Of a stretch of 64,000 bases of DNA, positions 1 to 7,890 are shown one piece after another. Each line of letters starts with the position of its first letter. Positions within the stretch are counted from its first letter, which is position 1. Below the pieces are notes generated by a model. It saw only the letters and a list, made by a program, of their open reading frames with translations. It was not told the origin of the DNA and ran no database searches. The position numbers and the translations under genes are program-made. The stretch is from assembly GCF_011759375.1 (NCBI RefSeq), contig NZ_JAARML010000001.1, positions 1,240,001 to 1,304,000 of the forward strand, read 5' to 3'. This stretch comes from Paraflavitalea devenefica (GTDB lineage: Bacteria; Bacteroidota; Bacteroidia; Chitinophagales; Chitinophagaceae).

Positions 1-1
1 A

Positions 2-991
2 AGGCCTACGACATATGATTCCATGTATTTATTCTTTGGAACACTGCAGAACCAATTGAAGTCTATGCCGGAGGTAGAGGCAGTCAGCTTTACCAGCAAT
101 AATATTCCCTTTGCTATGAGCAGTACGCAGAACAATGTTAATTATGAAGGCCTGCATATTCAACAGGTGAATGATTATACGGCGGAGGATGATTATGATA
201 ATGTGTTGGGCCTTAGCCTGCAATCGGGCCGGTGGTTTTCCAAGGAGGATGCCGGCGCCAAATACAGGCCGGTGGTGATCAATCATTTTCTGAAAGAGCG
301 GTTGTTTGGCAGCGGAGAGGCTGTTGGCAAGCTGCTGGATAAGGGATCTGAACGCCCTTTGAAAATAGTAGGCGTGATCAATGACATAAAAGAGCATGGT
401 GACTACCAATCCGTGGAATCTGCTATTTACAGGCGGGCGGATACCAGCTCCTATCACTGGATGGAGGAGCTATTGATACGGGTGAAGCCCGGGGCCAATG
501 TCGCTTTTGAAGGCAGGCTGTATAAGGCATTGGCCAGCCATTTAAAAAGTGCGATGATAGAGATCGAGCACCTGACCGATAAACGGAGGGCCAGGAATAA
601 TATGACACTGGTGCCTATGATCATTATGATGATCGTGGCCGGATTTCTGGTGATCAATGTGGCGCTTGGCCTGTTTGGGGTTTTATGGTATAATATTAAC
701 CGGCGCAAAAGTGAGATCGGTTTGCGCAGGGCTGTTGGGGCTACCGGGCAATCTATTTCCCGGCAATTGGTGAGTGAGGCACTGGTATTGTCTACTATTG
801 CCTTGCTGGTGGGCTGCTTTTTTGCTGTACAGTTCCCACTGCTCAATGTATTTGATATGCCGGCCAGTGTGTACCTGATTGCAATAGGATTATCTGTTTT
901 GTTTATCTATGCACTGGTAGTGGTATGTGCGTTGTATCCGGGCAAACAAGCGGCGGCTATTTATCCGGCGGTGGCTTTGCATGAGGATTAG
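2..991 (+). CDS. ABC transporter permease, MacB/FtsX type (3' part)
   Basis: Partial gene. The frame is open to the left edge of the window, so the true start lies outside. About 190 residues of a MacB-like periplasmic core come first, with the phrase LKIVGVINDIKEHG that is typical of these domains. An FtsX permease domain with three hydrophobic helices follows, near codons 207-229, 255-280 and 285-305 counted from the first in-window Met at 23. The signature RKSEIGLRRAVGAT lies in the loop after the first helix, as in MacB-family permeases. Family members couple a cytoplasmic ATPase to export or lipoprotein handling in the inner membrane. The ATPase is not in the window and no substrate can be named. 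The gene ends 27 bp before the NtrC-type regulator and may share its transcript. Confidence 0.9.
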   Translation, partial: RPTTYDSMYLFFGTLQNQLKSMPEVEAVSFTSNNIPFAMSSTQNNVNYEGLHIQQVNDYTAEDDYDNVLGLSLQSGRWFSKEDAGAKYRPVVINHFLKERLFGSGEAVGKLLDKGSERPLKIVGVINDIKEHGDYQSVESAIYRRADTSSYHWMEELLIRVKPGANVAFEGRLYKALASHLKSAMIEIEHLTDKRRARNNMTLVPMIIMMIVAGFLVINVALGLFGVLWYNINRRKSEIGLRRAVGATGQSISRQLVSEALVLSTIALLVGCFFAVQFPLLNVFDMPASVYLIAIGLSVLFIYALVVVCALYPGKQAAAIYPAVALHED

Positions 992-1018
992 CAGTAACTT
1001 AGACTTTTTTCGATAGCT

Positions 1019-2392
1019 ATGATCTTAATTATAGACGATGATATTGCAGTAAGGACTTCTTTGGTGCTATTGCTGGAACAACAGGGATATGCTACTGCTG
1101 CTGTGGATACGCCTGCAGCAGCAGTAGATCTGCTGCAACAACAGGCCCCTTCCTTAATTATCCTGGACCTTAATTTTTCTATTGATACTTCGGGCGATGA
1201 AGGTATGTTGCTGCTGCAACAGATCAGGCAACTACATCCTGCCGTACCTGTGATCCTGATCACCGGCTGGGCCACTATTGAGCTGGCAGTAAAGGGCATG
1301 AAGCTGGGCGCGAATGACTTTATTAATAAGCCCTGGAGCAATGACCATTTGCTGCAGTCGGTGAAAACTTTACTGAACCTGCAGGAAAAGAAAACGGAGA
1401 AGCTGAACCGTAAAAAACTGGACAGCATTTATAATTTCCAGCATATTATTGGTGAAGATGACGCCATGCTGGACATCCTGGAAACAATTGGCCGGGTAGC
1501 TGCTACTGATGCTTCTGTACTGATCATGGGAGAAAGTGGCACCGGCAAAGAACTGATCGCAGAGAGTGTACACCAGAACAGCCTGCGCAGCAACAAGCCT
1601 TTTGTAAAAGTGAACCTGGGCGGTATTTCCACTTCTTTGTTTGACAGTGAAATGTTTGGCCATGTACGGGGCGCCTTTACAGATGCCCGCTTTGACAGGA
1701 CGGGCCGGTTTGAGATGGCCAATAAGGGAACGATCTTCCTGGATGAGATCGGTGACCTTGATCCGGGCAGCCAGGTAAAGCTGCTGCGGGTGTTGCAGGA
1801 CAGAACGTATGAAGTATTGGGCAGCAGCAGAACAAAGACGGTGGATGTGCGGGTTGTTTGTGCCACCAATCGCCCGTTGGAAGAAATGGTGCTCAAAGGC
1901 AGTTTCCGGGAAGACCTGCTGTACCGTATTAACCTGATCACGGTACGGCTGCCGGCTTTACGGGAAAGGCCGGGCGATATTCCCCTGCTGGTCAACTTTT
2001 TTGTGAATAACCTGCGGGAGATCTATAACCGCCCCCAATTAAACATAAGCCGGGAAGCGATGAAGTGGTTACAGCAATTGCCTTTGCCCGGCAATATCCG
2101 GCAATTGAAGAACCTGGTGGAACGGTCGGTACTGGTTAGCAAAAAAGAGTATCTTGATGTGGAAGATTTTCAATCGCAACTGGAAACCTCGCCACGGCAA
2201 AAGGGAAATATCGAATTGCCGGAAGTAGGCAGTATTACCCTGGAAGAGCTCGAAAAAAAGATGATCCGCAAAGCGATGGAATTCCATAAAGGCCGTATTA
2301 CGAAAGTAGCCAAAGCACTGGGCATTACGCGTAGCGCCCTGTACAGGCGACTGGAGAAATACAATATTCCTTACGATGAGACTACGGACTAA
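1019..2392 (+). CDS. Sigma-54-dependent response regulator, NtrC family
   Basis: 457 residues in three parts. The receiver domain (1-120) has an acidic pocket at D6-D8, phospho-acceptor D50 and K104. The AAA+ domain (about 140-370) has Walker A GESGTGKE at 171-178 and Walker B around IFLDEIGD (239-246). The sigma-54 contact loop reads GAFTDA (218-223), not the textbook GAFTGA. A Fis-type HTH lies at the C-terminus (KVAKALGITRSALYRRL). It should activate sigma-54 promoters when phosphorylated. The partner kinase starts 17 bp before this stop codon, so the two are translationally coupled. The permease gene just upstream may be a target or operon partner; that is inference. Confidence 0.95.
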   Translation: MILIIDDDIAVRTSLVLLLEQQGYATAAVDTPAAAVDLLQQQAPSLIILDLNFSIDTSGDEGMLLLQQIRQLHPAVPVILITGWATIELAVKGMKLGANDFINKPWSNDHLLQSVKTLLNLQEKKTEKLNRKKLDSIYNFQHIIGEDDAMLDILETIGRVAATDASVLIMGESGTGKELIAESVHQNSLRSNKPFVKVNLGGISTSLFDSEMFGHVRGAFTDARFDRTGRFEMANKGTIFLDEIGDLDPGSQVKLLRVLQDRTYEVLGSSRTKTVDVRVVCATNRPLEEMVLKGSFREDLLYRINLITVRLPALRERPGDIPLLVNFFVNNLREIYNRPQLNISREAMKWLQQLPLPGNIRQLKNLVERSVLVSKKEYLDVEDFQSQLETSPRQKGNIELPEVGSITLEELEKKMIRKAMEFHKGRITKVAKALGITRSALYRRLEKYNIPYDETTD

Positions 2393-3665
2393 ATATATCC
2401 TGTTTGTTGGCATTATTCACCTGGTTACACTGGCTCTTACGTTTATTATTTTCAATGATAACAAGATCCTTTTTATTGCTTCAGAGGTATTGGTGCTCCT
2501 GTCGGCCATTATATCCTGGCAATTGTACAAAGAATTGATCAGGCCGCTTAAAACGCTCATGCAGGGTGTGGATGCTATCCGCGACCGGGACTTCAATGTA
2601 AAGTTCCTGGCCACCGGCAGGTATGAGATGGACCAACTTATTAATGTATATAATTCAATGATCGACGAGTTGAGAGAAGAACGGACCAAACAGGAGCAAC
2701 AACATTTTTTCCTGGAGAAGCTGATCAACACTTCGCCCACCGGCATTATTATACTTGACCTGGATGAGTGTATTCACCAGTTGAATCCGCAGGCATTGTT
2801 ACTGTTGGGTGTGGAAGAGCAGGCCTTGCTGGGCAAGCCTATACATACGATTTTCCATCCATTGCTGCAGGAGATCAGCCGGCTGTCATCAGGGGAAAGT
2901 AAAACAGTTACTGTGAATGGGATTGAGACCTATAAACTACAGAAGTCCCATTTTATAGACCGCGGCTTCGCCCGGTATTTTATTATGCTGGAAGAGCTGA
3001 CGGCAGAGCTATTGGCTGCAGAGAAGAAAGCATACGGCAAGGTGATCCGGATGATGGCGCATGAGGTAAATAATACAGTAGGACCTGTTAACTCCATCTT
3101 ACAGTCTACCCTGCAGGCCCATGAAAACAGCACCACGATCAGTAACGCACTGCAGGTAGCCATTGACCGCAACCATAACCTGAATGTGTTTATGCGCAAT
3201 TTTGCGGATATTGTAAGATTGCCGGAGCCACATAAGAAAAACACAGACCTTCACCAGTTATTACAAAGCACCGGTAAGCTGATGGAGCTGAAGGCCGGAG
3301 AAAAACAAATTGCTTTTGCATTTGAGTTATCTTCAACACCTGTACAGATCCAGGCCGACACACTGCAACTGGAACAGGCGCTTATTAATATTATTAAGAA
3401 TGCCATTGAGGCCATTCCGGAAAAAGGAACGATCAGCTTTATTACCCGCTCCTGGCCAAAAGAATTGATCGTACGGGATACCGGGAAAGGGATTGCCCCT
3501 CCTATTGCCGAACAGTTATTCTCCCCTTTCTTCAGCACCAAAAAGGATGGGCAGGGTATCGGGCTTACGCTTACCAGGGAGATATTATTGAATCATGGGT
3601 ATGAGTTCTCACTGAAGACCATTGAGCCGGGGGTAACGGAGTTCAGGATACAGTTTGAAAAGTGA
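2376..3665 (+). CDS. Sensor histidine kinase, NtrB-like, with HAMP and PAS
   Basis: 429 residues. Two N-terminal membrane helices (about 6-26 and 31-51) enclose almost no periplasmic loop. A HAMP linker follows (about 50-105), then a PAS domain (about 113-205). The dimerisation motif MMAHEVNN carries phospho-acceptor H229. The ATP-binding domain shows N342 in the N box, then VRDTGKGIAP and the G2 box GQGIGLTL. With so little outside the membrane, the signal is probably cytoplasmic or membrane-borne. The gene overlaps the NtrC-type regulator by 17 bp and is its cognate kinase by position. The frame closes 18 bp before the convergent AsmA-like gene. Confidence 0.95.
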   Translation: MRLRTKYILFVGIIHLVTLALTFIIFNDNKILFIASEVLVLLSAIISWQLYKELIRPLKTLMQGVDAIRDRDFNVKFLATGRYEMDQLINVYNSMIDELREERTKQEQQHFFLEKLINTSPTGIIILDLDECIHQLNPQALLLLGVEEQALLGKPIHTIFHPLLQEISRLSSGESKTVTVNGIETYKLQKSHFIDRGFARYFIMLEELTAELLAAEKKAYGKVIRMMAHEVNNTVGPVNSILQSTLQAHENSTTISNALQVAIDRNHNLNVFMRNFADIVRLPEPHKKNTDLHQLLQSTGKLMELKAGEKQIAFAFELSSTPVQIQADTLQLEQALINIIKNAIEAIPEKGTISFITRSWPKELIVRDTGKGIAPPIAEQLFSPFFSTKKDGQGIGLTLTREILLNHGYEFSLKTIEPGVTEFRIQFEK

Positions 3666-3683
3666 GTAGTGAGTGCGCTTGCT

Positions 3684-6600
3684 TTATTGCAGTTCTTCCT
3701 TGCCCTCTTCCGCGTCTTCAGTTTGTTCAAGCTCACCATTTTTGCCCCTGCGTAAACGTACGACCGGCTTGTCCTGCGTACCTGTTACATGCACCGGAAT
3801 GCCGATGATGCCAAACGGGGGAAGCCCTACCCTCAGTTTCAGGTTGAGCTTTCCATCGAAACTGGTTTGACCTTCAAAGCGCAGTTTGAATACCGATACC
3901 TTCATGCGTGTGCGGTCAACAGTGATGAGGTTCTTATTGATGGCAGATTTTATGTCTACTTTAGACAGATCGGGATTGTCAATGTCTTTGCTTGTTTCTT
4001 TACTGACCACGCTGAACAGCTTCCACCCTTTCATTTTTACTTTCTTCACCGATAACACACCCCCGCCTTTTAAGGAAGGATAAACCGGTTGCATGTTTTC
4101 ATTCAGCCGGCCGGCAAGCTGGTAGTCCAGCGAAATAATACCTTCTGCTTTTTCAGCCGCAGGTACCAGGTCATGGAACAGTTGTATCTCCTTGTAAGCC
4201 TTCTTTACATCAAACTCTTTCGCGTTCAGGTGATAATCAAATACTGCTTTGCGGGGAGTAAGGCTCTTATAACTTCCGCTCATGACCACCGGGGCATCAA
4301 TGAGCTGAAAGCCGGTTTCCTGTAGTTTGATGGCGCCGCTGTCAATACTGACCAACCCTTTGAAATCTTTCAGGTCTATGCCATTGTAGTGTACTTTGCG
4401 GGCATCGGCCCTGAATGTTACCGCAAGGTCATCCGGCACCATTACCACGCCTGTAGCCGCTATTGCAGGGGCTCCATTGCCTGCAGGCGCAGTACCCGTA
4501 GTACCGGCATAAGCCATGAATTCATCTACCAGCAGGTAATTGGTTTTCAGGTCAAATTCTCCTTTCAGGGGCGTGCCTTTTTCCATCATGTAATTAATCA
4601 CATTGGAGAGGTGGCCATTGAGGGTGAGCTGGCTTTTACCATAGTTTACCTTAAAAGCATCGAACCACATTTTATCCTGCTGAAACCGGAAGACACCTGA
4701 ACGGATAAGGAAAGGAACGGGGAAGATATCGGCGCGAAGCGTTACATCGTGCAGCTTCATGGTGCCGGCGTTAAACAACCGATCATAGTGGCCGCCTGTG
4801 GCGTCGCTCTGAAGGCCGCGCAGGGAAAGGTTGGTTTCAATAAATCCTTTGAGGTCATATCCCTGCCGGGCAAAGACCTTGTATATTCTTCCAATGTCCA
4901 GCGTTCCCTTGGAGGCAATATTGTACCGGAGGTTGTCGAAGTTTTGCAGATCGGCTTTTACAAAGAAAGGCTGCCCTTCAAAACGGAAAGCGACCGGGGT
5001 AATTTGTACCGACAGGTCTTTCATAGAGCCCTTGCGGCTGGTAACCACAGCGCTTACCTGTATATTTTCTAAGGGGGCCGGATAGTATTTTGTTTGAATG
5101 CTGCCATCCCGTACGGTAAGCGTGGCCTGCGTTACCGGGAAAACCTTTTTGGCAGGGATGTACTTTCCATTGGTTTGTACATCAATATGGAGGTTACCGG
5201 CCAGGGTCATGCTGTCCAGCGGGTAAAAGCTTTTTATATCTGCCAGGTTAAATACGCTTTGCAAATGTGCATTTACCGGGAAATCCTTACTGTTGCCCAA
5301 TTTCACAAAGCCTTTGATAAAGTTGTTCAATACCGAGGCATTGATGTTTTCTATGGAGAGGTTGGTGTTCTTATAGTTGTGATCGGGACAGGAAGCATCG
5401 AGATTAAAGCTGATATTGTTGACCGCCTGAGGCAGGGAATTGTATTTAAAATAACCGTTAGACAGCGATGAGCGCAGGGTAAACCGGGGAATACTGCTTA
5501 CGATGGTATCGGTACCGCGGACGCCTTTGGGTACTACAGCCGTTGCGTACACTCCGTCCGCCAGCAGGTGTACCTTGTATTTCCCTTTGAGGTCAAACTG
5601 ATCAAACCCAATAGCCCTGTCCCATTTCTCCAGGTCCATTTCACTGTTCACCTTAGCATATACCTGGGGCGTGTTCAACCCCTTGAGGCGGATGACCGAG
5701 CTGAAATAGTCTTTGTCTATATTAAAAAAGATGGAATCAACGGTCACCTGTAGACTGTCGGTATTCAATTGGGGGAGTTTGGATTGCAGGTTAAGGAACA
5801 GATTGGTGACTGGTGATGGAGCAGCAGCATGTGCAATGTACCCGTTCCGGATCTTCACATTGAGGGTCAGGTCGGGCATGATACTGCTATCGGCTATGTA
5901 TTTGCCTTTCAGGGTGGCGTCAATGTCGCCAAAACCTTTTACATCTGTTTTGTCGAGCCATTTGGTCACTTCCGGCGGCAGGCCGGTTAAGATATCATGC
6001 AGGTCACTCTCCGCAGACTTCAACATAAAGTCCATGTCATAGCCATTAGGGAGGAATTCGAATTTCCCATTGAACCGGAGCGGGAGCTTATTAATGGTAA
6101 GGTCATTCTGCTCAAAGAAGAGGGCCAGCGAGTTGGTATTGATCTTGGTAATGAGGTCGGCATTGATCTTTTTGGAAACCACATAAGGCTGGCTGTCATA
6201 ATAAAAGTCGAGGGAGTCCACTTCCATGTGAGTATGGAGGTCGAAGATCGCTTTACTGAGGTCGCCGGTACCTTCATAGAAAAGTCCTTTCATGTTGAGC
6301 AGCATGGGAATGGACTGGTCATTGTATACAAGGCGGCTTTTCTCAATGAGGATCTTTTCAATTTTCAGGGCTACGCCGGAAGAATCTGTGGACACCTTAG
6401 TGGTGTCATTGCTTTTGGACTGATAGATGTTGTAGTTGGCATGGCCATCTTTATCTACCAGGATATTGATATTGGCATTGGTAAGGAATATTTTGTCAAC
6501 ACTGGTTTCGCTGGAGAACAGGCTGAACAGGTCTACCCCCAGGGAGATCTCTTCTGATTGTACCAGTGTCTCTTTTTCAAAGGGGACAGAACCTTTGAGC

Positions 6601-6833
6601 GAAAGATCGTATAAGGTGAGGGTAAGAGCGGGGAAATGGCGGAAAAAGGAAAGGCGGGCTTTGGAAAAATCCAGCTCTGCGTTGATACTGCTCCGGGCCC
6701 ATTGCTTGATTTTGGTAGAAACAAAGCCGGGAAAGATATAGGGCAGCAGAAACATTAACAGGAGGGCAATGCCGAAAGAGATACCGGTCAGCTTCAGCAA
6801 TTTAACGGTTATCCTTTTGAAGGACGATGACAT
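3684..6833 (-). CDS. AsmA-like protein
   Basis: 1049 residues with one N-terminal membrane helix (about 13-33) followed by a very long beta-rich region made of repeated weakly similar strands. This is the layout of the AsmA/TamB/YhdP superfamily, inner-membrane-anchored proteins thought to bridge the periplasm and move phospholipid towards the outer membrane. The N-terminal phrase LDFSKARLSFFRHFPALTL fits AsmA family N-termini in Bacteroidota. The C-terminus is charged and acidic (about 15 residues rich in Glu). It stands alone: the kinase gene converges on its stop, and 173 bp with a large inverted repeat lies beyond its start. The lipid-transport role is family knowledge, not visible here. 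Confidence 0.85.
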   Translation of the reverse strand: MSSSFKRITVKLLKLTGISFGIALLLMFLLPYIFPGFVSTKIKQWARSSINAELDFSKARLSFFRHFPALTLTLYDLSLKGSVPFEKETLVQSEEISLGVDLFSLFSSETSVDKIFLTNANINILVDKDGHANYNIYQSKSNDTTKVSTDSSGVALKIEKILIEKSRLVYNDQSIPMLLNMKGLFYEGTGDLSKAIFDLHTHMEVDSLDFYYDSQPYVVSKKINADLITKINTNSLALFFEQNDLTINKLPLRFNGKFEFLPNGYDMDFMLKSAESDLHDILTGLPPEVTKWLDKTDVKGFGDIDATLKGKYIADSSIMPDLTLNVKIRNGYIAHAAAPSPVTNLFLNLQSKLPQLNTDSLQVTVDSIFFNIDKDYFSSVIRLKGLNTPQVYAKVNSEMDLEKWDRAIGFDQFDLKGKYKVHLLADGVYATAVVPKGVRGTDTIVSSIPRFTLRSSLSNGYFKYNSLPQAVNNISFNLDASCPDHNYKNTNLSIENINASVLNNFIKGFVKLGNSKDFPVNAHLQSVFNLADIKSFYPLDSMTLAGNLHIDVQTNGKYIPAKKVFPVTQATLTVRDGSIQTKYYPAPLENIQVSAVVTSRKGSMKDLSVQITPVAFRFEGQPFFVKADLQNFDNLRYNIASKGTLDIGRIYKVFARQGYDLKGFIETNLSLRGLQSDATGGHYDRLFNAGTMKLHDVTLRADIFPVPFLIRSGVFRFQQDKMWFDAFKVNYGKSQLTLNGHLSNVINYMMEKGTPLKGEFDLKTNYLLVDEFMAYAGTTGTAPAGNGAPAIAATGVVMVPDDLAVTFRADARKVHYNGIDLKDFKGLVSIDSGAIKLQETGFQLIDAPVVMSGSYKSLTPRKAVFDYHLNAKEFDVKKAYKEIQLFHDLVPAAEKAEGIISLDYQLAGRLNENMQPVYPSLKGGGVLSVKKVKMKGWKLFSVVSKETSKDIDNPDLSKVDIKSAINKNLITVDRTRMKVSVFKLRFEGQTSFDGKLNLKLRVGLPPFGIIGIPVHVTGTQDKPVVRLRRGKNGELEQTEDAEEGKEELQ

Positions 6834-6927
6834 AACTAGGTATTTAGGTGTACGCAGGAGTTATAATCCCGTTCAAAAGTACGATACCCTTACCGGTTAT
6901 GCCGTAAACAGAGGATATTTTTATTAT

Positions 6928-6985
6928 GTGTAGTGCATCCCGCAGGCTTACACCAATAATCGCCTGACCAGGGGATGCACTACAC
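6928..6985. repeat. Long inverted repeat downstream of the DUF4249 gene
   Basis: Arms of 14 bp (6928-6941 GTGTAGTGCATCCC and 6972-6985) are perfect reverse complements. An inner 5-bp pair CAGGC/GCCTG (6943-6947, 6962-6966) continues the stem after an asymmetric bulge. It lies between the stop of the DUF4249 gene and the start of the AsmA-like gene, both on the minus strand. It could end the TonB-receptor operon, but neither strand has a clean T-run after the stem. A dispersed repeat element or an mRNA-stabilising hairpin is equally possible. Confidence 0.6.
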
Positions 6986-7006
6986 GCAATAACCGTTAAC
7001 CTGTAC

Positions 7007-7879
7007 TTATTGTATTGTTTTAGAAAGTTCGGATTCGGCTACGGTACCAAACCAACCATAGATCTTCGTTTTGCCGGTTGTTTGTTTATTAAAAATATTG
7101 GAGGGTACATTTTGTAATACTTCGGCAAACAGTCCGCCACTGTACAACTGATCCAGCAACTGATCCATGAAATCATAGGTAGGCTTACTCATGGAACGGA
7201 GCAAAACTTTTACCACATCTCCTTTTTGGTAGGGGTGTTCACCAGAGGTGATGCCTTCCCGGAAAGGCTCAATGAAGGTGTAGCCATCAGAAGCGTCCTC
7301 GTAAAAGGAAGCGTCAATAGCCACCATTTCATTAACATGATAATTAAGGCTGCCATTTTTATAGGTGCGGATCCAGGTATAATCGGTAGCGCCGGGCAGG
7401 TCTCTTGCATAGAAATCTGCATAATAACCAACTTCTTCATCGGCTTCCAGATCGTCCCCTTCCTGGTATTTATAAACGATGGAATCAATGGCGGCTACCC
7501 GGTTCAGTTTATCGGTAGCTTCAAACTGCTGGCCATCCCAGCTAATGGTCAATTTATACTCGTGGCCAACAATGCCGATAGCGGCAGCGCCGGCATCGTA
7601 TTCGTAGGCGCCGTTCTGGAAGGTGAAATTATACGTCTTATTATCTGTAATATCTGTCACAGCGATCTGTGCGCCGGTGATCACTTCGGGCTCTTTGTTT
7701 TCGAGATAGTTGACTGCCCGCTGGAATTTGATGACCTGCTTACCCGGTTTGTCGGTGATCCAGGCATCCACATAGGGCAGCTTCTGTCCGTCGGACACAT
7801 TGAGATCTATTACTTTTTCACAGGAAGAAAGGCTGTACAATGCTATGAGTGCAACTATATATAATTTATAATGCTTCAT
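7007..7879 (-). CDS. DUF4249 family lipoprotein
   Basis: 290 residues. The N-terminus is a lipoprotein signal: a short charged start, a hydrophobic stretch and the lipobox LSSC with C20 as the lipidated residue. It fits DUF4249, a Bacteroidota family of surface or periplasmic lipoproteins almost always encoded next to a TonB-dependent receptor. Here it begins 11 bp after the receptor's stop codon, so the two form one operon. By analogy with SusD it may be a ligand-binding or lid partner of that receptor, but its biochemical role is not established and nothing in the sequence names the ligand. Confidence 0.85.
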   Translation of the reverse strand: MKHYKLYIVALIALYSLSSCEKVIDLNVSDGQKLPYVDAWITDKPGKQVIKFQRAVNYLENKEPEVITGAQIAVTDITDNKTYNFTFQNGAYEYDAGAAAIGIVGHEYKLTISWDGQQFEATDKLNRVAAIDSIVYKYQEGDDLEADEEVGYYADFYARDLPGATDYTWIRTYKNGSLNYHVNEMVAIDASFYEDASDGYTFIEPFREGITSGEHPYQKGDVVKVLLRSMSKPTYDFMDQLLDQLYSGGLFAEVLQNVPSNIFNKQTTGKTKIYGWFGTVAESELSKTIQ

Positions 7880-7890
7880 GGTAATACTTT

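Noticed and set aside
5997..6557. Plus-strand frame of 186 codons inside the AsmA-like gene
   Set aside because: Antisense to a continuous gene; composition only reflects the complementary strand.
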